A stretch of DNA of 64,000 nucleotides from Kosmotogaceae bacterium (GTDB taxonomy: Bacteria; Thermotogota; Thermotogae; Petrotogales; Kosmotogaceae), in assembly GCA_003444085.1 (NCBI GenBank), contig DLVL01000009.1, positions 1-64,000 on the forward strand, read 5' to 3'. Shown here in pieces: positions 18,060-27,639 of the stretch. The translations under genes and the position numbers were made by a program. The notes under the pieces were generated by a model. The model was not told the DNA's origin, searched no databases, and was given only the letters and a program-made list of their open reading frames with translations. Positions within the stretch are counted from its first letter, which is position 1. Each line of letters begins with the position of its first letter.

Positions 18060-20249
18060 TCACTTGTTCCGACGCAGTTTCCTTACAAGGAAACTAGCGA
18101 CATGAATTCCATGGGTTCCTCGTCCAAAACCTGCATCCATTCCTGCAGACACAGCAAGTTCATTTGTAATTTGCGTGCCACCAGCGATGAGCATTAATCT
18201 GTCGCGCACACCCTTTTCAATGGCGAGTTCATGGATCTTCTTTAGATTCGCAACATGAACGTCATTGTGAGTGACAATCGTGGATATCAGAATCACCCTT
18301 GCATCAGTCTCCAGAGCAGCATCAATGAATTTCTCGGGCGGAACGCTTGTGCCGAGATAAGTATACTTGATCCCATACTTCTCGATTCCTCCGTGCTTGA
18401 CATCAAGGATTTCTCTTATTCCTACAGAGTGTTCGTCGTTGCCCACTGTCCCTGCAACTACTCTTGTAGGGTTCTTATCAAAGAATTCAAAGATTTCCTC
18501 TTCTTCAAGCAGGTAGGGCTTTTCAGGCAGCTTCAGAGAGTTGCGATCGAGCTTGAATGGGACGCGAGCTTTAACCTCGAGATAGACTCCCTCAGACGGG
18601 TGCAGAACAGTTTTTCCCAGAACCACAGGTTCCTCGAGACCCAATCTTCTGGCAATCTCGATAGCAGCAGCTTCAGCGTATTCTTCTTTATCAGGTATCG
18701 TCATGTCAAGCTGGATCCAACCATCCCCTGCCCATTCAACTTCAGGTATCACAGCATTTGCAACTCGATCTTTCAATATGGGTTCCATTCTCTTTGCAAC
18801 ACAATCACTTTCATCAAGTTCGTTAATGAACTGTATCTTCTCAGGAGAATGCAATGAACAGCCTTTTATGAGATCACAGGGCTTTTCAATTCTATCTGGA
18901 AGATTGTTCATGCCGAAATGGTCGCACACTGGTGCCATATAGTCCTGGTCCCTGGGGATAACCGTGTTTACGCCCAGGCCACCATCTTTCGGTCTTGCTA
19001 TACCATCGCCTGCACGTTCAGGATAGAAGCCATTGTCCACAAAGAAACCATCTTCTGCTGCCTGGAAGTAACCCCCTACTTGAAGTATTTCCTCCATGAA
19101 GAGGATAGCCCGCATCTTCAGTTCTCTTATCTGCGGTCTTACCTTTTCTTCATTCACTTTTAGCAGATCTTTGATCCCGTCAAGAGCTATGAGAGTGTGC
19201 TTTGCTGTCTCCACGCCTTTGATAGAATTCACGTGCCAGGGAACGTTGCGCCCTTCGTCAGGTGTTATTGTAGATTGAACATCAGCAGAAGTGAGACGAG
19301 AGATCAACGTATCAAGAACATGAATTCTTGTTGCGTCTATCAAATCTGATTCGATATATCTCGTGTTCATCTGTGCTCTGAACTTATAACCTTTGAAGAG
19401 TTCGCGCAATGTCAGCGCGTAAATGAAGTTCATCTTAAATTCCGGTGCTGGAGCACTCACTGGGGGAACCGTTGAAAGTGCGATGTTCTCTTTATTCATT
19501 CCTGCCTTTACTGAATAGGCACAGTTCAATGCGTGCTGAACGAGGAGTTCTGGCATAACTTTCCAGGCTCTCTTTGCAGAAGCATTGGCGTTGTGAGCAC
19601 CATCTATCTGCAGCATTCCCGATGAAGCCATTATCCTCTTCGCCACTGCAGCATCAACAAAAGACCTTACCGGATTTATGCCCCTGTAAAGTATATTGTA
19701 CTGAGGGTCCTGATGAGCACCGTTAACTCCTTCTTCAGCAAAAAGCACTGCGATCTCAGGACCGGCAATCCCGCTGACATAGCTGTGGAAGTTGATGGGC
19801 CGTCCAACTTCCTCTTCAATCATGTCAAGAGCCTTGCGACTTGCGCGGAGTTGTTTGCGCGTGATCGGAATCCCTCCAATTCCTTCAGGGGTCCCTTCAA
19901 TGAGTCCATCGATATGGCTCTGTCCAAGTGTGCGAATTACCATAATATGGTCTGCTCCATGCCACGCGGCCATTCGCATCCTTCGGATATCGTCTTCAAA
20001 TCTCCCCGAAGCAATTTCCGAAGTGATAACACAGTCAGGCTGTGGATCTATGTTCCCGAAGTAGTGTGCTGCCGGAAGGGGAACAGAGTTTTTTAGTGGT
20101 TCACTTATCTGATCATATTGAAAATGACCAACGGTTGTTCCTTTAGGGAGTTTCTTCCTCCAGGTCCAACCCTTTCTCTTTGGCCTATAGTTTTCAAGAT
20201 CTTCAAGGATCTTCTCGACAGCAAGTTTTTCGTTCTTTCTAAGAGCCAT
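18060..20249 (-). CDS. oraE: D-ornithine 4,5-aminomutase large subunit
   Basis: Catalytic subunit of the adenosylcobalamin- and PLP-dependent mutase that moves the delta-amino group of D-ornithine to give 2,4-diaminopentanoate. From the ATG at 20249 (GGGAGG site) the protein has 729 residues, as expected for OraE, and begins MALRKNEKLAVEKILEDL. The base-off cobalamin motif D-x-H-x-x-G is D605-E-H607-S-V-G610 in the C-terminal Rossmann domain, followed by GTSVPPEKFIDAALE. The N-terminal two-thirds form the PLP/substrate TIM barrel. The start overlaps oraS by 11 bp. A longer frame upstream overlaps oraS out of frame and is not credible. Confidence 0.97.
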   Translation of the reverse strand: MALRKNEKLAVEKILEDLENYRPKRKGWTWRKKLPKGTTVGHFQYDQISEPLKNSVPLPAAHYFGNIDPQPDCVITSEIASGRFEDDIRRMRMAAWHGADHIMVIRTLGQSHIDGLIEGTPEGIGGIPITRKQLRASRKALDMIEEEVGRPINFHSYVSGIAGPEIAVLFAEEGVNGAHQDPQYNILYRGINPVRSFVDAAVAKRIMASSGMLQIDGAHNANASAKRAWKVMPELLVQHALNCAYSVKAGMNKENIALSTVPPVSAPAPEFKMNFIYALTLRELFKGYKFRAQMNTRYIESDLIDATRIHVLDTLISRLTSADVQSTITPDEGRNVPWHVNSIKGVETAKHTLIALDGIKDLLKVNEEKVRPQIRELKMRAILFMEEILQVGGYFQAAEDGFFVDNGFYPERAGDGIARPKDGGLGVNTVIPRDQDYMAPVCDHFGMNNLPDRIEKPCDLIKGCSLHSPEKIQFINELDESDCVAKRMEPILKDRVANAVIPEVEWAGDGWIQLDMTIPDKEEYAEAAAIEIARRLGLEEPVVLGKTVLHPSEGVYLEVKARVPFKLDRNSLKLPEKPYLLEEEEIFEFFDKNPTRVVAGTVGNDEHSVGIREILDVKHGGIEKYGIKYTYLGTSVPPEKFIDAALETDARVILISTIVTHNDVHVANLKKIHELAIEKGVRDRLMLIAGGTQITNELAVSAGMDAGFGRGTHGIHVASFLVRKLRRNK

Positions 20250-20619
20250 TATGCTTCCCTCCCTTGAAGAGCTGTTCAGCAATTTCCCAGTGCTTGCCCT
20301 CAATAAGCTCCTGCCCTGCCTCCAAAACAGATCGTCGTATGTGATCTGAGAGCTTAAGAACAACATGCCCGGCGCCCTTTCCAAGGAGTCCATGTTCAGA
20401 GATCTTCGAGACAAGCTCCTTTGCCTGTAAACTGTTAAAACCCATTCTCAGAAGAACAGATCTCTCGATTGACGGACTGGTATGGGTTCTGGCGAGCTCT
20501 ATCAGTGGTTCGGTAATCAGATCTGCAAGCTCCCAGAAGTATCTATCAAGCTCTTCATCCGTCATCTTCTTTAGTTTGGCGCTTCGTTTTTCAAGATCAT
20601 CGTTTCGTGGTTTAGCCAT
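20239..20619 (-). CDS. oraS: D-ornithine 4,5-aminomutase small subunit
   Basis: Forms the heterodimer or heterotetramer with OraE. The 126-residue protein matches the known family through YFWELADLI, TSPSIERSVLLRMGF and GLLGKGAGHVVLKL. I chose the ATG at 20619 because GAGGAGG lies 9 bp upstream; an in-frame TTG six codons earlier would destroy that spacing. It overlaps the ortB end by 8 bp and the oraE start by 11 bp, so the three are translationally coupled. Confidence 0.96.
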   Translation of the reverse strand: MAKPRNDDLEKRSAKLKKMTDEELDRYFWELADLITEPLIELARTHTSPSIERSVLLRMGFNSLQAKELVSKISEHGLLGKGAGHVVLKLSDHIRRSVLEAGQELIEGKHWEIAEQLFKGGKHNGS

Positions 20620-22024
20620 TCCTTGATTCCTCCTCAATGATTCTCTTTATGGTCCAGCTGTCAGTATGTAATTCTTCGGAAAGAAATTGCATCTCTTGAT
20701 CTGTAAATGATTCCTTTCCTTCTGTGAGCAGTCGCTTCAGATAGGATGTCCTGAGCCTGTTCATCGGGATCTCCTTATATGAGAATTGCGAGAAGTCCTG
20801 AGGTATAACAATTCGTTCACCCGGACTGTCAAGTTTCCGTGGATCTCCTCGCATTACCTCTATCCCCTGGTTCTTTGCGAAAGTAAGCTGCGCAGAGGGT
20901 GCTTTTCCTGCACCGGTGTATTCTGTCTCCTGAACAACCATAACCTCGTCTTCAGGAAGCTCTCTAGCAAGAGCAATTGCAGCTGCAAGTGATGTGTTTC
21001 CTGCTGGGCCTCGTTGCATACCCTCGAGTCTTGCCAGAATCTCTGTAGCAAAGAAGACCTCGCCCTGTGTAACAAGCACGTATTTATCCATATATCTCAG
21101 AGGTCTTGCTGCATTCCTTGGAACATCCGAACGATCCGGAGCTACTGCAAAAGGAACACCAAAACCCGTGTGGCCTGTCGTAAATGACTTCTTGTTGAAG
21201 TCAGTGTCACTGGCCATGTGTAAGCCTGTAAGCTCAACGCTTGCAGCAATGATCTTGCATTTATCTGCTCCTGCCTTCTTCAAGCCCCGTGACGTTCCGG
21301 TCAGATTTCCCCCGCCAGCGTGCGTTACAACAACATGATCAGGATCTCTGCCAAGCTGTTCGCGGCACTGATTGACGATTTCAGTCCCTAGCGTCTCTAC
21401 ACCAGCAATTCCATAAGGTGTATAAAGCGATGCGTTGAAGAATCCTGTCTCTTCAAGAAGTCTCAAGAGGTAATAGAAGAGTTCAGGTCCGACACTGAGC
21501 TGAATGACCTCTGCGCCATATGATTCGCATGCTCTTCCCTTTTCAAGGATTTCTGGCTGCCCCATTCCTCTACTGTCAAAGGTTTCCTGAAGGACGATAC
21601 ATTTCAACCCTCGACGAGCCGCCTGTGATGCTACCGCTGCACCGTAGTTACCGCTTGTGGCAGCAATGACTCCATCAAACCCTCTGTCTTTCGCAACATA
21701 CATGCTGAGAGATGCACGGCGATCCTTGAAGCTACCAGAAAGGCTTGCCGCTTCGTCCTTCACGAAGATGTGGGCACCATGACCTTTCTTCGCATGCGAT
21801 CTAACCAATCTGCTTATGTTCTTCAGCTCTACAAGAGGGGTGCAGCCAACTCCAGCTTCTTTTTGAATCTCGGCTACTTCTGAAATGTCCGGTGCTGTCT
21901 TTGTCATTAACTCCTCATAATCAAAGACAATGCCGTCTCGCTCAAACTCAGAGTAGTCTATTCCCACAGAGCTCTTCATTATCTCGTTTTTTCTGGACAT
22001 AACTGCCCTGTATGATTTATCCAT
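20612..22024 (-). CDS. ortB: 2-amino-4-ketopentanoate thiolase, beta (PLP) subunit
   Basis: With OrtA it cleaves 2-amino-4-oxopentanoate with CoA to alanine and acetyl-CoA, the last step of oxidative ornithine degradation. The 470-residue protein has a fold type II PLP (threonine-synthase-like) core. The PLP lysine is K100 in SGSFKDRRA, and the phosphate loop is the AATSGNYGAA segment plus a glycine-rich HAGGGNLTG stretch. It overlaps ortA by 8 bp. Nothing looks truncated. Confidence 0.95.
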   Translation of the reverse strand: MDKSYRAVMSRKNEIMKSSVGIDYSEFERDGIVFDYEELMTKTAPDISEVAEIQKEAGVGCTPLVELKNISRLVRSHAKKGHGAHIFVKDEAASLSGSFKDRRASLSMYVAKDRGFDGVIAATSGNYGAAVASQAARRGLKCIVLQETFDSRGMGQPEILEKGRACESYGAEVIQLSVGPELFYYLLRLLEETGFFNASLYTPYGIAGVETLGTEIVNQCREQLGRDPDHVVVTHAGGGNLTGTSRGLKKAGADKCKIIAASVELTGLHMASDTDFNKKSFTTGHTGFGVPFAVAPDRSDVPRNAARPLRYMDKYVLVTQGEVFFATEILARLEGMQRGPAGNTSLAAAIALARELPEDEVMVVQETEYTGAGKAPSAQLTFAKNQGIEVMRGDPRKLDSPGERIVIPQDFSQFSYKEIPMNRLRTSYLKRLLTEGKESFTDQEMQFLSEELHTDSWTIKRIIEEESRNG

Positions 22025-22340
22025 CCGAATGACCTTCCTCTTTCAGCGATCTGTAAAGGGCAGAAATCATCTGGCCAGCATCAGAGAGCTCTGGAACATG
22101 AGAACCAAAGTCATGGGTATAGGAAGGCTCGATCTGAATAAGTTCGCCATCAAGTCTTCGGCCAATTACAGTCTTTATGGTAACTGCATCTCCGATAGAA
22201 GCCTCAGAATCTTCCAGGTACCCCTTGACCCGCATAACATATGGCACCTTCTTGGTATCTTCGGGGATGTTCTCCGCTCTATTCGAGGGTGAGAGCACCT
22301 CTGCCAGGATCTGCACCCACTGTCCCTTGACAGCCTTCAT
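22017..22340 (-). CDS. ortA: 2-amino-4-ketopentanoate thiolase, alpha subunit
   Basis: Small partner of OrtB. From the ATG at 22340 (CAGGAGC site) it has 107 residues and begins MKAVKGQWVQI. The segments PEDTKKVPYVMRVKGYL and SYTHDFGSHVPEL are those expected of OrtA proteins. An in-frame upstream start would reach back into ord and is not supported. It starts 4 bp after the ord stop. Confidence 0.95.
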   Translation of the reverse strand: MKAVKGQWVQILAEVLSPSNRAENIPEDTKKVPYVMRVKGYLEDSEASIGDAVTIKTVIGRRLDGELIQIEPSYTHDFGSHVPELSDAGQMISALYRSLKEEGHSDG

Positions 22341-22344
22341 CCGA

Positions 22345-23367
22345 TCAGCTCCTGATTGCATTGAAAAGCATTCTTGGCAGTGGCAAATCAATCATCGTCA
22401 GCAGTCCCGGTTCAGCCTCCACTATCGCAGGAATCGAATTCGTGGCGACAGCTATAGTACCTTTCCCGCCAGGAATCTCAGGCCTAATCGAAAGGTGGAT
22501 ATCCGGGTCTCCTTCAATATCTATGTAGTCTCCTGTCTCAATCGATTCAAGCTCAGGCAGTATCTGCTGAGGATGTATAAGTTCAATCACGACATCGTCT
22601 CCGACATAACCCTTAGCAGTATGGCGGCATCCCGCAACCATTCCTGGCTTAACATGAACAATGTCTGTCTTACGTTCCGTGTTGGAAATGATTGGTTCAC
22701 GGTCCTCTTCAATTCTTGTGAGTCCAATTCCTAACGCTTCAGCAATCATTGCGATAGACTGTGGAAAACCAATGTGGCCAACAATAGTACCGTTGTCAAC
22801 ACCTTTTCTAAAGTCCTCCGGAGTTGATCCCACTCCCTGCGTTTCCATTACAGTCCTGCCAAAAGGCGACAGGTCATTGATTCTGCTTGCCTTGATCCGT
22901 TTCACATCAATGCAGACCCCTGTCATTGCAATAATCAATGCATCGAGCACAAATCCAGGGTTTATTCCTGTTCCCAGAACGCTTACACCATTTCTTACAG
23001 CAAGGCTGTGGATAATCTCTGACTCAATCGGGTGGCTGTGAAAGGGATACGCAAGTTCTTCTGCTATTGTAATAACATTCAAGTGTCTCTCAACTGCCAG
23101 TTGTATCTTGTCAGTAACCTCGGAAACGAAAGAATTCGTGGCAATTACAACAACATCTGGAGTTGTCTTGTCAATCGCTGTCAAAGGATCAGCAAAGACA
23201 CTGATTCCCATTTTGTCCTTGCCCAGGACTTCTCCAAGATCTCTGTTCACTTTTCGGGGATCCTTCTCAACAGCACCCACCAGTCTCAACTCTGGTTTGA
23301 GCGAGATGTTCCTGGCTATTCCGCTGCCCATCGCTCCAAGTCCCCAAACGAGCACTCTGTACGGCAT
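22345..23367 (-). CDS. ord: 2,4-diaminopentanoate dehydrogenase
   Basis: Oxidatively deaminates 2,4-diaminopentanoate to 2-amino-4-oxopentanoate with NAD(P)+. The 340-residue protein has the Rossmann motif [14 protein letters not shown] (residues 7-20) and resembles dihydrodipicolinate reductase-type dehydrogenases. The segment [14 protein letters not shown] is typical of the Ord family. AGGTGATT precedes the ATG. It is the first gene of the ornithine operon; about 240 bp upstream is free of genes and holds tandem repeats. No ornithine racemase gene is adjacent. Confidence 0.95.
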   Translation of the reverse strand: MPYRVLVWGLGAMGSGIARNISLKPELRLVGAVEKDPRKVNRDLGEVLGKDKMGISVFADPLTAIDKTTPDVVVIATNSFVSEVTDKIQLAVERHLNVITIAEELAYPFHSHPIESEIIHSLAVRNGVSVLGTGINPGFVLDALIIAMTGVCIDVKRIKASRINDLSPFGRTVMETQGVGSTPEDFRKGVDNGTIVGHIGFPQSIAMIAEALGIGLTRIEEDREPIISNTERKTDIVHVKPGMVAGCRHTAKGYVGDDVVIELIHPQQILPELESIETGDYIDIEGDPDIHLSIRPEIPGGKGTIAVATNSIPAIVEAEPGLLTMIDLPLPRMLFNAIRS

Positions 23368-23432
23368 ACAATCACCTCCAATGGCTTCTATGCTTCATTT
23401 CGATGATATCATCACCCCATGAAGCTCTCCAC

Positions 23433-23457
23433 AGCCTGCTAAGGCGACTAAGCCTGC
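23433..23457. repeat. Paired CTTAG/GCAGGC repeat in the ord upstream region
   Basis: On the minus strand GCAGGCT occurs twice 18 bp apart, enclosing CTTAG-TCGC-CTTAG. It lies between the 20-bp tandem repeats and the ord start. It could be a protein-binding site or an RNA stem in the leader. Its significance is unknown. Confidence 0.45.
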
Positions 23458-23471
23458 GTAATGGTCGCTAT

Positions 23472-23511
23472 CGACGGCTATCCGGAGTATACGACGCTAT
23501 TCGGAAGTATG
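23472..23511. repeat. Two tandem copies of a 20-bp unit upstream of ord
   Basis: Copy 1 (23472-23491) reads CGACGGCTATCCGGAGTATA and copy 2 (23492-23511) reads CGACGCTATTCGGAAGTATG. They are 20 bp each and align with two single-base gaps. A minus-strand TATAAT at 23516-23521 lies immediately upstream in the direction of ord, so the repeats would fall around the transcription start. They are candidate operator sites; no regulator is known. Confidence 0.6.
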
Positions 23512-23607
23512 TTTGATTATATGCATGTGCTTGAAGACGCATTATCCAAGATTCCTGGCAGACAGCAAAGGTTACTACCAGTGAAAGGCAGAATTACCCC
23601 TGAACTA

Positions 23608-25299
23608 TCAGGTGTCTATTACAACTCTGTTTATTTCTTCGAAAGAAGTTGTCCCTTCAATTACTTTGAAGACACCGTCTTCAAAGAGTGTCCTCATTCC
23701 GGTGTTCCTGGCCGCTGTAAGAACTTCCTGCTCGGAAGACTGACTCCTTATAAGCTCCCTGATTTTGTTGTTCATAATCAGGACTTCATGTATCCCGGTC
23801 CGACCTTTGTAACCTGTTCCGGCGCATTCATGGCATCCCTGCCCTGGTATATGTTCAAAAAACTCTTCGCGATCAGGAAAAAGCTTCCTGGCTACCTGCA
23901 GCCATTTCTCTCGAATTGGAATCCTTGCTTTGCAGTTAGAACAAAGCTTGCGGACAAGTCGCTGCCCAACAACCCCATCAAGAGAGGTTGCAAGCAAATG
24001 GGGGTCTGTCCCCATATTCACCAACCTCGCCACTGCGCCAGCTGCTGTATTGGTGTGAATCGTGGAAAGCACAAGGTGACCGGTGAGAGATGCCTCAATT
24101 GCAAGTTGAGCAGTCTCCCGGTCTCGGATCTCTCCTACCATTATGATGTCCGGATCTTGCCTGAGAAAGGAACGCAGGTAGTTCGCAAATGTGAGACCGA
24201 TTTCGGGATTGATCTGACACTGAGTAACTCCCTCAATCGTGTACTCAACAGGATCTTCAGCTGTAAGCACATTGACCTTCTCAGATGTGATCTCATTCAG
24301 CACTGCCACAAGCGTCGTCGATTTTCCGCTCCCGGTGGGTCCAGAAAGCAAAACGATGCCGTAAGGGGAGTTAATCAAACCTTCAAAACGTTCACGATTG
24401 TACTTGGAGAGACCCAGAGCTTCCAGCTTCAGCTTTGAGTTAGACACCTTAAGAATCCTCATTACAACTTTCTCACCGTAGACAGTGGGCATTGTCGATA
24501 CCCTGAAGTCAAACTGCTCTGAGCTTCTTCGCATGTAGAACTTCCCGTCTTGAGGTAATCGACGCTCAGAGATGTCCAGACCGGAGATAACCTTAATTCG
24601 TGAAGCTACGCTGTTATGCGCCTTTCGAGGGTACTTCAGGACCGGGCGGAGTATCCCGTCCACTCTTATTCGCCCCACAGCGATTTTCTCGTACGGCTCA
24701 AGATGAATGTCGCTTGCCTCACTCCTGATGGCTGTGTCAATGAGGGAATTTATGAATTTGCCTACAGGAGTATCCTCACCTTCCGCAGCTTCTGCATCAT
24801 GCTTTTCAATATCGCTATCATCAACCTGAAAAGTGTGCTCGATGATCTCACTGGAGGTAGTATCTTCATAAAAGGTCTTGTAGACAGTCTGGAGAACGGG
24901 GGGAGTGGTTAGCAATGTCACGATCGTGTGACCGGTCAGAAAAGTCAACTCTCGCTCTATCTGTGGCACTTTCAGAACATCAGTCGTAACAACTCTTAGA
25001 GTATCCGACTCCGGTATGTATTCTATAGGGACGACACCCAAACGGCTCGCAACAGACTTTGGCACCATTCTCAGCAATTCGGATGAAATCATGCTTGGTG
25101 TATCTTCAAGAAGCTCAAGGTTATACTGCTTTGAAAGAGCGTTGTAAATATCCTCCCATGTCATGAGCCCCATACTAACAAGAACTTCGCCGAGGGGTTT
25201 GCCGACCTTCTTCTGAATCGAAACCGCCTGATTCAGCGCCTCGGAGTTGATTAGCCCTCGTTCTTCAAGAAGCTCTCCAAGTCGCTTATATACCTTCAT
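23608..25299 (-). CDS. pilB: Type IV pilus/type II secretion assembly ATPase (PilB/GspE)
   Basis: A 563-residue hexameric ATPase that powers pilus extension or pseudopilus assembly at the inner membrane. The N-terminal MshEN-type domain covers about residues 1-140 (LGELLEERGLI, KPLGEVLVSMGLM). The Walker A motif is LLSGPTGSGKSTTL, the Asp box is DPDIIMVGEIRDRETA, and the His box is HLVLSTIHTNTA. The tetracysteine zinc motif (CSNC and CHECAGTGYKGR) is complete. It sits alone 3 bp downstream of ftsZ with no pilC or pilin beside it. The weakly PilX-like protein at 11.6 kb is the only other possible pilus gene here. Confidence 0.95.
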   Translation of the reverse strand: MKVYKRLGELLEERGLINSEALNQAVSIQKKVGKPLGEVLVSMGLMTWEDIYNALSKQYNLELLEDTPSMISSELLRMVPKSVASRLGVVPIEYIPESDTLRVVTTDVLKVPQIERELTFLTGHTIVTLLTTPPVLQTVYKTFYEDTTSSEIIEHTFQVDDSDIEKHDAEAAEGEDTPVGKFINSLIDTAIRSEASDIHLEPYEKIAVGRIRVDGILRPVLKYPRKAHNSVASRIKVISGLDISERRLPQDGKFYMRRSSEQFDFRVSTMPTVYGEKVVMRILKVSNSKLKLEALGLSKYNRERFEGLINSPYGIVLLSGPTGSGKSTTLVAVLNEITSEKVNVLTAEDPVEYTIEGVTQCQINPEIGLTFANYLRSFLRQDPDIIMVGEIRDRETAQLAIEASLTGHLVLSTIHTNTAAGAVARLVNMGTDPHLLATSLDGVVGQRLVRKLCSNCKARIPIREKWLQVARKLFPDREEFFEHIPGQGCHECAGTGYKGRTGIHEVLIMNNKIRELIRSQSSEQEVLTAARNTGMRTLFEDGVFKVIEGTTSFEEINRVVIDT

Positions 25300-25302
25300 C
25301 TC

Positions 25303-26349
25303 TTATTCTTCCTCCTGACTATCAAGGCCGAAACGGTAGATGGCTGGGATGTCTGTAGCTTCTCCAAGAAGCTCTCCTTCATCCATTTCCAGCCCGGCTG
25401 CTATCAATGTGATGTTCAGGTCGTCTCCGTCCATCTCTGAATCGACAATGAGACCGAGCTTCACGTCGGCATCTTCGCTACAGTTTTGTCGAACTATTGC
25501 GGCTGCCAGGTTCATTTCCCTAAGTGTGACATTCTTCGCAGAGACGTTGAGAATTATACCCGTTGCGTTGTCGAGGGGTTTCTCAAGCAATCTGCTTTCC
25601 ATTGCCTGTCTTGCTGCCATTTCAGCTCTATCTTCACCTGATCCCACACCAATTCCGAGCATTGCAGTACCAGCGTTTCTCAGAACAGAGTCAACGTCTG
25701 CGAAGTCGAGGTTGATATAGCCTCGCCTTGTGATCAACTCTGATATCCCCTTGATTCCATGGTGAAGCGTTCCATCAGCTTTGGCAAACGCTTCAACAAT
25801 TGATGTATTCGGTGGGAGTTCCTGAAGCAACTTGTTGTTTGATATTCTGATAAGAGTATCTACAGATTTTCTCAGCCTTCTGAGCCCTTCTTTTGCGACC
25901 CTCAAACGCGTATTCCCTTCAAAAAAGAATGGTGTAGTCACCACTGCCACGGTAAGGATACCCATGTCACGAGCAACGGAAGCAACTATCGGAGCAGCAC
26001 CAGTGCCGGTTCCACCACCCATTCCGGCCGTTATGAAGAGAAGATCGGTATCCTGGAGGCTCTCCCTTATCTCGTCAATGCTTTCTTCAGCAGCATGTTC
26101 GCCGACTTCAGGATTCCCGCCAGCTCCAAGTCCTCTTGTAAGATGACTGCCCAACTGGATTTTGAACTCAGCATTGTTGCTCTCAAGGACCTGTACATCC
26201 GTATTTGCCGCAATAAACGTGACCCCGTGAATCCCGTCAGTGATCATTCTGTTGATCGCGTTTCCGCCCGCGCCACCGACTCCGATCACCTTTATGGTAG
26301 GCAATCTCATACTGTTTCTATCCTGTCCGTAGTCTATCTCAAAGCTCAT
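25303..26349 (-). CDS. ftsZ: Cell division protein FtsZ
   Basis: Tubulin-like GTPase that forms the division ring. From the ATG at 26349 (GGAGG 8 bp upstream) it has 348 residues. The nucleotide-binding GVGGAGGNAINRMI segment is followed by the tubulin signature GGGTGTGAAP and the synergy loop NLDFADVDSVL. The linker is very short and the C-terminal peptide is DIPAIYRFGL, a good FtsA-binding tail. It overlaps ftsA by 11 bp. Confidence 0.98.
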   Translation of the reverse strand: MSFEIDYGQDRNSMRLPTIKVIGVGGAGGNAINRMITDGIHGVTFIAANTDVQVLESNNAEFKIQLGSHLTRGLGAGGNPEVGEHAAEESIDEIRESLQDTDLLFITAGMGGGTGTGAAPIVASVARDMGILTVAVVTTPFFFEGNTRLRVAKEGLRRLRKSVDTLIRISNNKLLQELPPNTSIVEAFAKADGTLHHGIKGISELITRRGYINLDFADVDSVLRNAGTAMLGIGVGSGEDRAEMAARQAMESRLLEKPLDNATGIILNVSAKNVTLREMNLAAAIVRQNCSEDADVKLGLIVDSEMDGDDLNITLIAAGLEMDEGELLGEATDIPAIYRFGLDSQEEE

Positions 26350-27634
26350 CCTCAGCACCTCCGAAAAAGAGGGATTTTATGAATGACCCGAAGCCTTTTC
26401 GTCGTTTTTCCATTCCCATTGCTTCGGAATATTCACCTTCAAGCTCATCGTGCTCTATCAGGTTACCAAGACACGGTCCGAATATCGGGTCATTGACAAC
26501 GTCATGACCATTCTCGATTCTGGGATTAAAGCTTGTCTCATACGTTCCGACTCTCACGGGCATCTTCAGAGACTCTACTCCGCTATCGCATAGACCACGG
26601 AGCTTAGCCCCGCCCCCTGTGAAAACGACACCTCCGGGGATTCCTTCCTCGCTGTGTTCGGGATTGTTCAGTAAGAACAACTGAACTTCCTTCCTTATCT
26701 TGTTCAGGAGTTCTTTCACTCTTGCGTATATTATCGTTGAAAGCTTCTTGACAGTCACACGCTTACGGGTGCGTTCATCAAGGCCAAAGTACTCAACTAC
26801 GCTTTCTTCAGCTGGCGGGTGCATCGATGCATGTCCGTAAGTAACCAGTAAACGCTCCGCTTCATCCTGAGAGGTCCCCAGCACAAGCGCAATATCTCTC
26901 ACAATGTGCCGAATGCCGAGAGGGATCCTGTCAATATGCACTGGCAGGTTTTCCTTATAGATGACCATTTCAGAAAAACCATGTCCAAGAACCACACAGA
27001 CTACTCCATGCTGTTTCTCCGTATCTGTCAGAACCGCATCTGCTCCCGAAATCAATGAAGGGGAAACGATGAAGTCCTCAGTGCCAAAGAGCTCTTCGAA
27101 AAGTCTCTTGAAGACTTCTGCAGACTTACCCTCGGTTGATACGAAAACCATCTCAACGTTCAGCTTCTTGGCAACCATGTCGACAGGATTGAACACAACT
27201 TTTTCATCATCAAGTATGAATTTCCTGACGTAGTTCTTGTGCACATTAGTATTGCCGGTCTGAAGCTTCTCCTTCTTGATCCGTGCCATCATTGCGTCCA
27301 GTATCTCCTGCCTCACAAGTGTCGGCCTGTCCTCTGAGATAACCTCTTCGATGCTCTCAGAGAAGACAGAGTAGTCACCATTCGTGAAGCTGATTCTGAA
27401 GTCTGCCTCAATCTCTTTCTTCCCCACCTGACCGGTCAAATCCTCAATTAACTTCTGAATAGAATGCTTCATGGCCACTGCATCTTTGACTTCGCCCTTA
27501 TCAATTCCTACAGCTTTCACACTTCCATACGCCTCGAGCGCTATTTGGTTGGAAGAATCAACACTCACAACCACGCCCTTAAGGGTATTGGTACCTACAT
27601 CAATAGAGACTAGATAATCTCTCCCCCTCGGCAT
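26339..27634 (-). CDS. ftsA: Cell division protein FtsA
   Basis: Actin-like ATPase that tethers FtsZ to the membrane. The 431-residue protein has the phosphate-1 motif SIDVGTNTLKG (residues 10-20), the 1C subdomain, and a phosphate-2/adenosine region at VVFTGGGAKLRGL. The last 20 residues (RKGFGSFIKSLFFGG...) form the expected amphipathic membrane-binding helix. It lies between the FtsQ-like gene and ftsZ, the usual order. Confidence 0.97.
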   Translation of the reverse strand: MPRGRDYLVSIDVGTNTLKGVVVSVDSSNQIALEAYGSVKAVGIDKGEVKDAVAMKHSIQKLIEDLTGQVGKKEIEADFRISFTNGDYSVFSESIEEVISEDRPTLVRQEILDAMMARIKKEKLQTGNTNVHKNYVRKFILDDEKVVFNPVDMVAKKLNVEMVFVSTEGKSAEVFKRLFEELFGTEDFIVSPSLISGADAVLTDTEKQHGVVCVVLGHGFSEMVIYKENLPVHIDRIPLGIRHIVRDIALVLGTSQDEAERLLVTYGHASMHPPAEESVVEYFGLDERTRKRVTVKKLSTIIYARVKELLNKIRKEVQLFLLNNPEHSEEGIPGGVVFTGGGAKLRGLCDSGVESLKMPVRVGTYETSFNPRIENGHDVVNDPIFGPCLGNLIEHDELEGEYSEAMGMEKRRKGFGSFIKSLFFGGAEDEL

Positions 27635-27639
27635 CTATT

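Noticed and set aside
23368..23607. Cobalamin riboswitch upstream of the B12-dependent ornithine operon
   Set aside because: No B12-box or GCCACTG core is seen; repeats are present instead.
23461..24438. Long plus-strand open frame of 325 codons
   Set aside because: Lies antisense to the C-terminal part of pilB, which has intact motifs; the frame has no family features and no ribosome site.
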